This document shows, piece by piece, positions 31,341-40,315 of a DNA stretch of 40,507 nucleotides (position 1 is the stretch's first letter; every line of letters starts with the position of its first letter). The DNA is from an uncultured Bacilli bacterium. Lineage in GTDB: Bacteria > Bacillota_I > Bacilli_A > RF39 > UBA660. The notes beneath the pieces were generated by a model. It did not search any database, was not told where the DNA came from, and saw only the letters and a list, made by a program, of their open reading frames with translations. The translations under genes were made by a program, and so were the position numbers. The stretch covers positions 1 to 40,507 of the forward strand of contig CAKPSO010000010.1 in the NCBI GenBank assembly GCA_934183185.1, given 5' to 3'.

Positions 31341-32420
31341 TTAAAAGCCCCCATTTACACTTTGAAGTTCACTCTTCTTAGCATTAAAATCTACTGCATT
31401 ATTATAAAAGAATGTTTCAAGTGTTTTAATATTTGCGATAAAGTAAAGATAATCAGTATCGTCAGCATATATACTTGCCTTAATACTTTCAATAGACAAA
31501 GTACATATTGGCCCAACAGGTAATTTACCATTCATACTACCATCAGTAACTCGTGTATTATAAGGATTTTTAGTATTATACTGAGCTTTAGTTAATACCT
31601 GTTTCTGATCATCTATCTTAAATGCATAACGTGTAGTAACATCACTACCTAAACTCATATTTTTATTAAGTCTATTTATAAATACACTAGCTACTTTACT
31701 TCTAACAGAAGTAGTTGCAGCTTCTTTTTCTACCATACTTGCTAAAGTTAATATTTGATGTACTGATAAAGATTTTTTTAAAATATCTTCTTTATATGGC
31801 TCTAATACCGTTGCCATTTCATTAATCATTTTATTAAATATTTCTTCTACTGTTACATCTTTATTATCAAATCGATAAGTATCAGGAAATAAATATCCCT
31901 CTAATTTATAGTAAATACTATCATTTTTTATATCATCAGTAATAAACCAATACTTTTCCTTCAAACTATCTATATAAGAAATATCATTAGCTTTAGCTAT
32001 TACGTCATCATAACTATTATTAGTACTATTAGATATAACTTTAGCTATATCACGCATAGTAATACCCTCTTTAAAAGTAATATCTATTTGATTAGGATTC
32101 TTCTTACTACCTTCCTGTAATGTTTCAACTATCTTCTTTACACCCATATCACGTGATAAATCATAATATCCTGCTTTCATATTATTAACTTTAAAAAGTT
32201 TAACATATATTAAAAACATCTTATCATCACGAATTAAATTACTATTTTTAAGCAGTTTAGCTATCTCAACAGTAGAAGTATTTTGTGGAATTTCAATTTC
32301 CACAATATCTTTCTTTTTACTAACAGGTGATAACATATAATTATAAAATCCACATATACCTACAATTAATATAGTAAACATAGTAAGTATAGCTAAACTA
32401 ATATTTCTAAACTTCTTCAT
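31341..32420 (-). CDS. mltG: Endolytic murein transglycosylase MltG (YrrL)
   Basis: A 359-aa membrane enzyme that cuts nascent glycan strands and sets peptidoglycan chain length. The N-terminal helix is at 8-28. The LysM-like part has EIPQNTSTVEIAKLLKNSNLI, and the YceG domain has ITFKEGITMRDIAKVIS, GYLFPDTYRF near 178, the catalytic Glu in LASMVEKEAATT near residue 230, SDVTTRYAF and the closing NTRVTDGSMNGKLPVGPICTLSIESIKASI. All diagnostic motifs are kept. It precedes trmR as in B. subtilis. Confidence 0.95.
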   Translation of the reverse strand: MKKFRNISLAILTMFTILIVGICGFYNYMLSPVSKKKDIVEIEIPQNTSTVEIAKLLKNSNLIRDDKMFLIYVKLFKVNNMKAGYYDLSRDMGVKKIVETLQEGSKKNPNQIDITFKEGITMRDIAKVISNSTNNSYDDVIAKANDISYIDSLKEKYWFITDDIKNDSIYYKLEGYLFPDTYRFDNKDVTVEEIFNKMINEMATVLEPYKEDILKKSLSVHQILTLASMVEKEAATTSVRSKVASVFINRLNKNMSLGSDVTTRYAFKIDDQKQVLTKAQYNTKNPYNTRVTDGSMNGKLPVGPICTLSIESIKASIYADDTDYLYFIANIKTLETFFYNNAVDFNAKKSELQSVNGGF

Positions 32421-32444
32421 AATAGTATCATCTCTTTATTAGGT

Positions 32445-32762
32445 TTAAGCCTCTGTATCATTACCTGAATTATTATCACTATTAGCTTGATTAACTTTAT
32501 TTCTAACTTCTTCTTGAATAGTATTAAGAATAGTTTCCACTACTTTCCATTCTTTTTCAGTTTCAATAGGTTCAAATCCAACATTTAAATCATCTGGATG
32601 ATATACAGCCGCATAAGCTTTAATACTTCCATCTTCTTCATAAGTATTATCTGTATAAGCAATATAACTTTTTTTAGTTTCATCACTATCAAAAGTAAAT
32701 AAAACGTTACATGTAATTTCCTTTCCATCCTCAGTCATCATTTTAAATGTATTTTCTTTCAT
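32445..32762 (-). CDS. yrzB: DUF1292 family protein (YrzB-like)
   Basis: A 105-aa acidic protein. It opens with FKMMTEDGKEITCNVLFTFD and continues KKSYIAYTDNTYEEDGSIKA, the DUF1292 pattern of a short beta-rich domain. The long acidic C-terminus with EEVRNKVNQ is as in relatives. The family's role is unknown, but it is almost always found between ruvX and mltG, as here. Only one base separates it from ruvX. Confidence 0.9.
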   Translation of the reverse strand: MKENTFKMMTEDGKEITCNVLFTFDSDETKKSYIAYTDNTYEEDGSIKAYAAVYHPDDLNVGFEPIETEKEWKVVETILNTIQEEVRNKVNQANSDNNSGNDTEA

Positions 32763-32763
32763 A

Positions 32764-33180
32764 TTATCTATCCTTTCTATCTAAGTAACTCTGTAGTATT
32801 ATAGTTGCCGCCATACTATCTATTACTTTTTTTCTTTTTTTACGACTAGTATTATTATTTATTAAAATACTCTCAGCCTGACGAGTAGTTAATCTCTCAT
32901 CCTGCATATGAACAGGTATATGAAATTCCTGCTCTAATTTTTCTTTAAATGAAAGAGCTATTTTACCTCTCTCTCCTACACTATTATCCATATTCTTAGG
33001 AAATCCTAAAACCAATTCTTCTATTTGACGATTATCTATTTCTTCTTTTAATAATGGAATAAGAGACTTATAATTCTCGTTATGTCTTAATATTTTATAA
33101 CTAGTAGCAATCATTCCACCACTATCAGAAATAGCTAAACCAAGTGTTTTAGTTCCTAAATCTAATCCCATATAACGCAT
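32764..33180 (-). CDS. yqgF: RuvX/YqgF pre-16S rRNA nuclease (YrrK)
   Basis: A 138-aa RNase-H-fold protein that completes 5' processing of 16S rRNA; also proposed as a Holliday-junction resolvase. The motifs MRYMGLDLGTKTLGLAISDS at the start, LVLGFPKNMDNSVGERG near 60, MQDERLTTRQAESIL near 95 and DSMAATIILQSYL near 120 carry the catalytic Asp residues. Length is normal. It sits one base after IreB and one before DUF1292, the standard order. Confidence 0.95.
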   Translation of the reverse strand: MRYMGLDLGTKTLGLAISDSGGMIATSYKILRHNENYKSLIPLLKEEIDNRQIEELVLGFPKNMDNSVGERGKIALSFKEKLEQEFHIPVHMQDERLTTRQAESILINNNTSRKKRKKVIDSMAATIILQSYLDRKDR

Positions 33181-33181
33181 C

Positions 33182-33427
33182 TTAAGAAAGCCCTTTACGA
33201 AGTAATACTTCTATTATCTTACTACGATCAATACTAACTATCTTATTACGTGCATCTTGATAAGAAGATATATATCCTGGATCCCCACTCATTAAATAAC
33301 CTGTTAATTGATTAATTGGATCATAGCCGCGTTCCTTTAAAGAATCATATACTTCCCCTAATATTTTTTCTACTAACGATTGATCAAATTCAGCCAAATC
33401 ATATAAATGGGTTGTTTTATCAGTCAT
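33182..33427 (-). CDS. ireB: IreB family regulatory protein (UPF0297, YrzL)
   Basis: An 81-aa protein. TTHLYDLAEFDQSLVEKILG, then YDSLKERGYDPINQLTGYLM and SGDPGYISSYQDARNKI are the diagnostic IreB sequence. In enterococci IreB is phosphorylated by the Ser/Thr kinase IreK and negatively affects cephalosporin tolerance. The ribosome site is AGGTGGTAAT. It is the first gene of the operon running to 28119. Confidence 0.95.
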   Translation of the reverse strand: MTDKTTHLYDLAEFDQSLVEKILGEVYDSLKERGYDPINQLTGYLMSGDPGYISSYQDARNKIVSIDRSKIIEVLLRKGLS

Positions 33428-33483
33428 ATTACCACCTCTTATCTATAAGTATAATAATAGCATTAATTACATATAGTTTCAAC

Positions 33484-34170
33484 CTAATTTATTAAATTAC
33501 CCTGACTATCATAACTATATGTATTAATATTTCCATTTGTATCTGTTTCTTCTAATTTAACCGTATTACTAGTAACCGTAATTTTACTAATCTTAGTAGC
33601 ATCTCCTTTAGTATATATTTCTTTTTCTCCTAAATATATACTAAAATAAGTAGTATCTGCAGTAGGAGCTACATATTTTATAAAATTCTTTTTATCACTT
33701 AAAATAATTTTAAAACACTGATTTTCATTTTTATTATAATCAATAGTAATATCTGTAAATATTCTATTAGTACCACATGCACGATATAAATCCATAAAAT
33801 TATCCCCTGCTTCTACAGTAGGTGTAGGTGTTGGAGACACTACTGGATTAGTACTATTTCTTTCATCCTCTGTTTTCTTAGCTAAATAATCACTAATATA
33901 TGGAAATATAATAATTAATAATATAAAAAAGCCAAAGATTAGAAATACTGGTAAAAGTCCCTTTCCATTAACAGTACCATCATCAATACTTTTTTCTACC
34001 ATCACACTATCATTCTTAGTAGCAGTAGTTTCATTAATATCATTATTAGTAGGAACAGTAGTATAAACTTCTACTTTTTCTTCCTCTATATTAGCTGGTA
34101 TTTCTATATTAATAATATTATCTTCTAAAGTAGATTCATGTTTTTCATTATTAATATTATTATCTTCCAC
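33484..34170 (-). CDS. Single-pass membrane protein, unknown
   Basis: A 228-aa protein if it starts at the GTG at 34170, which has GAGGGGTG eight bases upstream; the frame also opens at a TTG seven codons earlier without a ribosome site. The first 75 residues are acidic and disordered-looking (EKVEVYTTVPTNNDINETT), then one helix (LLPVFLIFGFFILLIIIFPY) near 80-100. The Pro/Thr linker VSPTPTPTVEAG is followed by an outside beta domain (CGTNRIFTDITIDYNKNENQ) with C-x-C spacing. The layout suggests a cytoplasmic tail plus an external sensor or binding domain. No family recognised. It is just upstream of ireB. Confidence 0.65.
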   Translation of the reverse strand: MEDNNINNEKHESTLEDNIINIEIPANIEEEKVEVYTTVPTNNDINETTATKNDSVMVEKSIDDGTVNGKGLLPVFLIFGFFILLIIIFPYISDYLAKKTEDERNSTNPVVSPTPTPTVEAGDNFMDLYRACGTNRIFTDITIDYNKNENQCFKIILSDKKNFIKYVAPTADTTYFSIYLGEKEIYTKGDATKISKITVTSNTVKLEETDTNGNINTYSYDSQGNLIN

Positions 34171-34218
34171 TATATCACACCCCTCGTACAATAAGATTAT
34201 AACATGAAATACTATTTT

Positions 34219-36480
34219 TTATAACCAAAACTGAATAAAATAATAGAAATGATAAAACATAGAAGGTAAAATAGTTTTATAATCAAAGCTTACATCAATA
34301 AAAGATAAAAAGAAATTAAAAACTATAATGAGTATAACTAGTTTAGATAAATAAGAAATAATGGTCTTAAAAACTTTTTTATTACTTAAAATACTAATTA
34401 GTATAATATCCGTACTCAAAATAAATAACCAACTAAAATCTAAAAAGTAACGTGGTAATATTCCAGCCATTTGCCCATCCATAAGCATAATTATTATTCC
34501 ACATATTGGTAAAAGAACAGTTAAATTATATAATGACTTAGAATACTTTTTAAAATATTTAGAAAATAAACTAATAATTAGTAATGGACACAACATAAAC
34601 ATACCACCAAATGTATTTTCATAACATGTATATCCAATATATGATGTTCTTAAAGGTAATAATTCAATAAATGGAAAAACATTATTAATTTTAGGTATAG
34701 CTAATAAATAATAATATATAGTAGAAAAAACACGTTCAAATATAAATCCTCTAGCTGTCATATCATTAGTAGTTAAATTATAGTTAGCCCCAAAATCTAT
34801 AATAGAAGAAAATCTTAAATAGTTATATGTAGCTATTAATGATCCTATAATTACGTATGGTATTATAAAAATAATAAAGTCTATAATGTGCTTCCTACTA
34901 AATAATTTATCTTTCCTTAGATAGTCTTTAAATATAAATATAGAACTAGCAGATACTAATAATAGTTGTGGTCTACATCCACTAACTAAAGCCATAGATA
35001 ATGATCCTAAAAATAAGTATATTTTATTTAACTTATTATCAGACTTAATACTTCTAAGCCATAAATTAAGCCCAATTAGACTAAACATAATTCCATATAC
35101 AATAGGAATATTATAAAAATCAGGTCTTCTAATCACATATAGTATTAAAAAGTGATTAGCTAATAAACTAAATATAGATATTAAAAGCAATATACCTAAA
35201 TTATCATTATTAAAATATTTCTTCATAATTATTTTAATCAAATAAACAAAACTAATAATAATACCTACTACTCCAATAAAATTAACTAAATTATTATCTA
35301 TATGATGTCCAGTTATTAAATAATAAGGTAAATAAGTAGTAACTACTGGTACTATTCCAAAATATACATAATAATTATTATTATAGTAGGCAACATCCCA
35401 CAAGTATTTATCACTATTATTTTTAAATAATTTACTTCTAGCATACGGATCATAAGGATTATTCATATTTTGAAGAGTTTTACTAGGCTTTATATCTAAG
35501 TATAATTTACCATCTATTAAGGATTCAGTTAATTTCTGGTATTCATTCACACTAACTAAATGATAAAGATATTTATAGGAATTATTCTCATGAAAAACAG
35601 GATTCAAATTAACGATAAAGTAAGATAAAAGCATCATTCCACATATAAATAATGCTACTATTAATCTACCACTTTTAGATGTAAATGACATTTTATAAAT
35701 AATAGAACTAGTTCTAAAAGTATACATAGCTAAAGCTATAACTATTAAAGTAATAACCCTAGTCGTTGAAAAAAAGATAGGAATATTAGTATTTACTAAA
35801 ATATTACTAAAAGAGAAATTACCCTTATAATCATTAAACTGTATAAATAATGTTTTACTATCAATAGTATGGTGTATTTCTTTATAATATGATTTAGTTA
35901 TCCCATTATAAGAATTAGTTTTATTATATGTTACATAACCATCATTATCTGGTAAATATACTTTAATAGTATAATTTACCAAATCACTACGAGTATTCTT
36001 TATAGGAAAATACATAGAATTTATATTTTTATTCTTAAGTGTTATCTTAATTCCAGCAAAATTCTTATCTGTAACTTTGTATTTACCATTATTTTTTTCT
36101 AAATTAATTAACTCAATATTAGTAACACTATTACTAGGTAGATTTAATGTCAAATAATGTTTATAATTAAATATAGTTAATTCTAATATTAAAATTACTG
36201 ATATAGCTTTAATTATAAAATTAATAAATGGTATTTTTTTAGCTCTTTTATAAGATAAAACAGTATGAATAATAAATAGTATACTAGTAGATATATATAC
36301 CTGATTATAAGTATTAATAGTCAGTGTATGCATAATTAAATAGTAAAGTAAATTACTAAATACTAAACTAACTATTATTCTAATTACAGTTGAAATAAAG
36401 ATTCTTTTACTATGACAAGTAAAATAATCTAAGATTCCAAATATAAGTAGTAAAATTAAAAACTCTAGTAAGTATATCAT
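34219..36480 (-). CDS. Large polytopic membrane protein, glycosyltransferase-like
   Basis: A 753-aa protein with about 12-13 helices. Four sit at the start, then an external domain of about 130 residues, then a second membrane part with YDPYARSKLFKNN, DVAYYNNNYYVYFGIVPVVT and TYLPYYLITGHHI. This Y-x-Y-F-G-x-x-P sequence is shared with uncharacterised GT-C-like membrane proteins of Firmicutes. A later loop has GCRPQLLLVSAS. The function is not known; sugar transfer from polyprenyl-phosphate is the best guess. GGGGGA precedes the ATG. It is upstream of the 228-aa membrane protein. Confidence 0.65.
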   Translation of the reverse strand: MIYLLEFLILLLIFGILDYFTCHSKRIFISTVIRIIVSLVFSNLLYYLIMHTLTINTYNQVYISTSILFIIHTVLSYKRAKKIPFINFIIKAISVILILELTIFNYKHYLTLNLPSNSVTNIELINLEKNNGKYKVTDKNFAGIKITLKNKNINSMYFPIKNTRSDLVNYTIKVYLPDNDGYVTYNKTNSYNGITKSYYKEIHHTIDSKTLFIQFNDYKGNFSFSNILVNTNIPIFFSTTRVITLIVIALAMYTFRTSSIIYKMSFTSKSGRLIVALFICGMMLLSYFIVNLNPVFHENNSYKYLYHLVSVNEYQKLTESLIDGKLYLDIKPSKTLQNMNNPYDPYARSKLFKNNSDKYLWDVAYYNNNYYVYFGIVPVVTTYLPYYLITGHHIDNNLVNFIGVVGIIISFVYLIKIIMKKYFNNDNLGILLLISIFSLLANHFLILYVIRRPDFYNIPIVYGIMFSLIGLNLWLRSIKSDNKLNKIYLFLGSLSMALVSGCRPQLLLVSASSIFIFKDYLRKDKLFSRKHIIDFIIFIIPYVIIGSLIATYNYLRFSSIIDFGANYNLTTNDMTARGFIFERVFSTIYYYLLAIPKINNVFPFIELLPLRTSYIGYTCYENTFGGMFMLCPLLIISLFSKYFKKYSKSLYNLTVLLPICGIIIMLMDGQMAGILPRYFLDFSWLFILSTDIILISILSNKKVFKTIISYLSKLVILIIVFNFFLSFIDVSFDYKTILPSMFYHFYYFIQFWL

Positions 36481-36591
36481 ATTATCCCCCTATACTAAGA
36501 CACAAATTACATATTCATAATAACACAATACTAATATTTTATAAATATAAAGATGAGTATTCATAATAATTTTTATATATAGGAATACATC

Positions 36592-36607
36592 ACTATTTTT
36601 AAATAGT
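36592..36607. promoter_or_regulatory. Dyad upstream of the Tyr-rich gene
   Basis: ACTATTT (36592-36598) and AAATAGT (36601-36607) form a perfect 7-bp dyad two bases apart, 30 bases before the start at 36637, in the divergent region of the 753-aa gene and the Tyr-rich gene. Candidate operator; no clear -35/-10 pair. Confidence 0.35.
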
Positions 36608-36636
36608 TACATAAAATATTTTAGAGGTGAATATTT

Positions 36637-36873
36637 ATGTATCAAACTAGTTATGGTATGCCTAGATATAGTAATCAAACTATGTATCGTACTAATCAAA
36701 ATGGTGATCGTTTTATAGCGGGAGGAGTTGTAGCCCCACTTTTATTAGGAGGAGTAGCAGGTTATGCTTTAGGAACTACTAATAAACCAAACTACTATTA
36801 CCCACAACCATATTACTATTATCCAATGGCCTATAGTAATAATTACTACTACTATAATCCATATTACTACTAA
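36637..36873 (+). CDS. Tyr-rich small protein with glycine-zipper helix
   Basis: A 78-aa protein; AGAGGTGAATATTT precedes the ATG. The first 30 residues are polar (YQTSYGMPRYSNQTMYRTNQ), then a Gly-rich hydrophobic segment (AGGVVAPLLLGGVAGYALGT) that could span the membrane, and the rest is nearly all Tyr, Pro and Asn (YYYPQPYYYYPMAYSNNYYY). The bias resembles spore-coat or surface-layer peptides. About 28% of residues are Tyr. It ends at the bidirectional terminator shared with smc. A second gene of this style is at 27945. Confidence 0.7.
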   Translation: MYQTSYGMPRYSNQTMYRTNQNGDRFIAGGVVAPLLLGGVAGYALGTTNKPNYYYPQPYYYYPMAYSNNYYYYNPYYY

Positions 36874-36898
36874 AAAAGATGACTATAAATCATCTTTT
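36874..36898. terminator. Bidirectional terminator between Tyr-rich gene and smc
   Basis: AAAAGATGA (36874-36882) and TCATCTTTT (36890-36898) form a perfect 9-bp stem with a 7-base loop and A/T runs on both sides. It overlaps the smc stop. Confidence 0.8.
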
Positions 36899-39845
36899 AC
36901 TTTGCATTAATATTTTCTAATTTAACACTAACTAATTTACTAACCCCAGATTCCTGCATCGTGATACCATATAAAGTATTTGCATATTCCATAGTTTTCT
37001 TCTTATGAGTTATTAATAAAAACTGTGTTTTCTCTTTGTAATGATCCAAATACTTACCAAAATTATCAACATTAGCTTCATCAAGAGCAGCTTCTACTTC
37101 ATCAAATAAACAAAATGGTATTGGTCTAACATTTAAAATCGAGAATAACAAACTTATAGCAGTTAGTGTTTTTTCTCCACCAGACAACAAACTAATCGTG
37201 GTTAATTTCTTACCTGGAGGAGAAGCAATAATATCTACTCCTGTTTCTAAAATATTATCAGGATCAGTAAGTTTAAGAGTAGCCTTTCCACCACCAAATA
37301 ACTGTTTAAATACTACTTCAAATTCTTTTTCTATTTTATTAAAAGTAGTTATAAACTCTTCTTTCATTACTGTATCCATTTCTTCTATAATATCAAGTAA
37401 TGAATCTTTAGCACTAAGTAAATCGTTTCTTTGACTATCTAAGAAATTATAACGTTCTGACACCTTTTCATATTCTTGTATAGAGTCAAGATTAACCATG
37501 CCAATTCTTTTAATATTATTTTTATAAGTAGTTACCTTTTGTCTAGCTTCATCAGCATCAATATCAAGTTTATAATTAGAACTAGCTTTTTCATAAGTAA
37601 GTTCATACTCTTCACTTAATGTATTTAAATAATAATCAAGTTGCATATCCATTTTACTAACAGCTAACTCAAGTTCCTTGAGCTCATTCTGTTTCTTAGA
37701 AAAATTACTATTATTTAGCTTACTCTTAGCTTCCATTTCCTCAATATTAGCTTTTATTTGCTCTCTTTCTTTTTGATATCTAAGTACTAGTACTCTAGCC
37801 TCTTCTTTTTGCTTACGAGCTTCATAATAAGCCGTTACTAAGCGTTCTTCTTCTTTAGAAATAGATGAATCAATTACGTGATCAAGGCTCTTATATTCGC
37901 TATCAATCTTACCTTTTTGATTCTTATAATCAGTAAGTGTCTCTCTCTTAGCACGTACTTTTTCCTCTAATCCCGCAATAGATGATTTAATATCATAAAT
38001 TTTCTTATCTTGTATATCTAAATTAGTATTTAACTCTTGTATTTGTCCTTCTAAGTCTGATATTACTTGTTTTTGTTCTTCCCTCATACGAATATACTTT
38101 TCAAGTTCATATTTATCACTAATCATACTTCTACCACCAGTATTACCACCAGTAATAGAACCTCCTACATGAATAATTTCACCATCTAAAGTAACTATTC
38201 TATAACGATAACCAATTTTTTTACTAATACGATTAGCACTATCTATATCAAGTACTACTAAAACATTACCTAATTGATTATAAACTATATCACTATACTG
38301 TTTCTTAAATGATACAAGTGAAGCTAAGTTATCTATATATCCCATTTCCTGTTTTAATATTTTTTCAGTTTCCAAGTCTATATTTCTAGCCTTTATAACA
38401 TTAAGAGGAAAGAAAGTAGCACGTCCTAATTGTTTTTCCTTTAAATATTTAATAGCTTCTTTAGCCACATTCTCATTATCAACAACTAAAAATTGTTTAC
38501 TAGCACCCAAAGCTACATCTAAAGCTTTTGCAAATTTAGAATCACAATCAATTAAATTACCAATACAGTCATGTACACCAGTCAATTTAGGATTATTCAA
38601 TATAGCTTTTACACTATTACTTAGATTACCACCAGCTTCAAGAAAATTTTGTAAAACACTAATTTTATTTTCTAATTCTAACTGCTTTTTATTTTGATAA
38701 CCTAATTCTCGTTGAGATTTATCTATTTTATCTTGAATTTGCTTTCTAGTTGATTGTTGTCCTAAAAAATTATCGTTTAGTTTTTTTAAGTTATCACTAT
38801 CGTAATTAATTTCTTGTTCTAGTAAATCTATATCGTTTTCTAATTTTAGTTGGCTTTCTCTAAGTGAAGCTATCATCTCATGTACTTTACTATCACTAGC
38901 ACTATACTTACTTCTTTCCTGTAAGATATTCTTTTCACCATTAATTTTTTCTTCTTGTTTAGTAAATTCTAAAAGTTTATCATTACAAGCAGTAAGTTCC
39001 CTTTCTATAGATAATAAATGAACTTTTTCTTTATCAATCAAGGCATCATCACTACTATGTACCGTAGAAAGACTAAGTATTTCCTGATTTAATTCTTCAA
39101 TTTTCTTTTTAGAAGACTGATACCTTTCATTAATTATTTCTATTTCATAAGCTAAAAGTGCTACTTCAATTTTTTCTAAAGCTTGTTTATTTTCTAAGTA
39201 TTCTCTAGCCTTTTTGCTTTGAATTTCAAGTGGTTTTATTTGTATTTCTAGTTCATGAATAATATCCTCTACACGATCTAAGTTATTATGAGTTCTATCT
39301 AATTTACGTAATGCTTCTTCTTTACGCTTTTTATATTTTAATACTCCAGCTGCTTCTTCAAATATAACTCTTCTATCATATGAAGAACTACTAAGTATTT
39401 TTTGAACTTCACCTTGTGAAATAATATTAAATGATTCTTTTCCAATACCACTATCAAGTAGTAGATCTGTAATATCTTTTAGGCGGCACTTTTCTCCATT
39501 AAGAAAGTATTCATTCTCACCAGTACGATAGACTCTTCTTTTAATAGCTACCTCTGTATATGGTATTTGTAAATAATGATCACTATTATCAAATACTAAA
39601 GAAACACTAGCTACATTTAGTGGATTACGGCTTTTACTACCAGAGAATATAACATCACTCATAGCTCCATCACCACGTAAACTTTTAACTGACTGTTCTC
39701 CTAAAACCCAACGTACTGCATCAACAACATTACTTTTACCACTACCATTAGGCCCAACAATACATGTAATATTATTATCTAAATGAATATCAATTTTATC
39801 AGCAAAAGATTTAAAACCTGACGCTTGTATTTCTTTTAAGTACAT
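36897..39845 (-). CDS. smc: Chromosome partition protein SMC, short-arm form
   Basis: A 982-aa condensin ATPase that, with ScpA and ScpB, folds and separates the chromosome. Walker A GPNGSGKSN is near residue 31. Coiled coil covers about 170-400, and the hinge lies about 410-520 (LTGVHDCIGNLIDCDSKFAK, then ALDVALGASKQFLVVDN). A second coil covers about 555-820, the signature LLSGGEKTL is at about 886-894, and Walker B CLFDEVEAALDEAN follows. Typical Bacilli SMCs are about 1180 aa; the head and hinge are full, so the loss is in the arms, as in mycoplasma SMCs of about 980 aa. A promoter lies 26 bases upstream. Confidence 0.97.
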   Translation of the reverse strand: MYLKEIQASGFKSFADKIDIHLDNNITCIVGPNGSGKSNVVDAVRWVLGEQSVKSLRGDGAMSDVIFSGSKSRNPLNVASVSLVFDNSDHYLQIPYTEVAIKRRVYRTGENEYFLNGEKCRLKDITDLLLDSGIGKESFNIISQGEVQKILSSSSYDRRVIFEEAAGVLKYKKRKEEALRKLDRTHNNLDRVEDIIHELEIQIKPLEIQSKKAREYLENKQALEKIEVALLAYEIEIINERYQSSKKKIEELNQEILSLSTVHSSDDALIDKEKVHLLSIERELTACNDKLLEFTKQEEKINGEKNILQERSKYSASDSKVHEMIASLRESQLKLENDIDLLEQEINYDSDNLKKLNDNFLGQQSTRKQIQDKIDKSQRELGYQNKKQLELENKISVLQNFLEAGGNLSNSVKAILNNPKLTGVHDCIGNLIDCDSKFAKALDVALGASKQFLVVDNENVAKEAIKYLKEKQLGRATFFPLNVIKARNIDLETEKILKQEMGYIDNLASLVSFKKQYSDIVYNQLGNVLVVLDIDSANRISKKIGYRYRIVTLDGEIIHVGGSITGGNTGGRSMISDKYELEKYIRMREEQKQVISDLEGQIQELNTNLDIQDKKIYDIKSSIAGLEEKVRAKRETLTDYKNQKGKIDSEYKSLDHVIDSSISKEEERLVTAYYEARKQKEEARVLVLRYQKEREQIKANIEEMEAKSKLNNSNFSKKQNELKELELAVSKMDMQLDYYLNTLSEEYELTYEKASSNYKLDIDADEARQKVTTYKNNIKRIGMVNLDSIQEYEKVSERYNFLDSQRNDLLSAKDSLLDIIEEMDTVMKEEFITTFNKIEKEFEVVFKQLFGGGKATLKLTDPDNILETGVDIIASPPGKKLTTISLLSGGEKTLTAISLLFSILNVRPIPFCLFDEVEAALDEANVDNFGKYLDHYKEKTQFLLITHKKKTMEYANTLYGITMQESGVSKLVSVKLENINAK

Positions 39846-39870
39846 TTTATCACTACCATTCTACTAGTAA

Positions 39871-39899
39871 ATTATACTATATATAAGGTTTTGAAACAA
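39871..39899 (-). promoter_or_regulatory. Promoter of smc
   Basis: On the minus strand TTGTTT (39899-39894) and TATAAT (39876-39871) are separated by exactly 17 bases, 26 bases before the smc start. GGTAGTGAT lies between. Confidence 0.75.
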
Positions 39900-39952
39900 G
39901 AAAAAGTATTCTAATATCAAGATAAATTATGTGATAAAAGAAACAAAATAAT

Positions 39953-40218
39953 AATGAAATAATAACAGAAGAATTCAAACTACATTATAACGCTGAAGCG
40001 GTCAAAAAAAAAAAAAAAAAAAAGAGAATTCTATCAAGAAAGAATCTTATCAACATGGACTAGATGATGATATAACTCAAAAAATTGAACAAGGAATTGA
40101 ACAAGGCTCTAAACAAGAAAAAAGAAGACATATATTACCATATATTAGAGGGAGGCACTCTTACAATGGTAATAAAGAAAAACTAAAGGTTGTTGAAACA
40201 TACACTCAATATTTATAA
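39953..40218 (+). pseudogene. Broken Rpn-type (PD-(D/E)XK) transposase-associated nuclease remnant
   Basis: The plus strand reads NEIITEEFKLHYNAEAVKKK before the run of 20 A at 40004-40023, and in another frame after it SIKKESYQHGLDDDITQKIEQGIEQGSKQEKRR until TAA at 40218. The E-Q-G-I-E-Q-G repeats are the hallmark of the C-terminus of Rpn-family (PF12784, TIGR01784) recombination-promoting nucleases. The nuclease domain is missing, and the two halves are joined only by the homopolymer frame change, so this is a fragment. The last 35 residues look unrelated to the family. Confidence 0.5.
40004..40023 (+). repeat. Homopolymer run of 20 A
   Basis: Twenty A in a row, by far the longest homopolymer in the window, inside the Rpn remnant. 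Such runs slip in replication and in sequencing, so its length and the frame change across it are uncertain. Confidence 0.9.
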
Positions 40219-40315
40219 TAATTTTGCCTCCACTTTAAATATACTAAGAAAGTTTCAAGTTTTCTCACATTAATTTAAATTTTTTATATTTTTTTACTTT
40301 GATATCTTAAGATAG
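40219..40315. other. Gap between the two Rpn remnants
   Basis: A short A+T-rich stretch without an open frame. A perfect 12-base palindrome TATCTTAAGATA is at 40303-40314, beside the stop of the right-hand gene. I see no terminator with a T-run. Confidence 0.4.
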
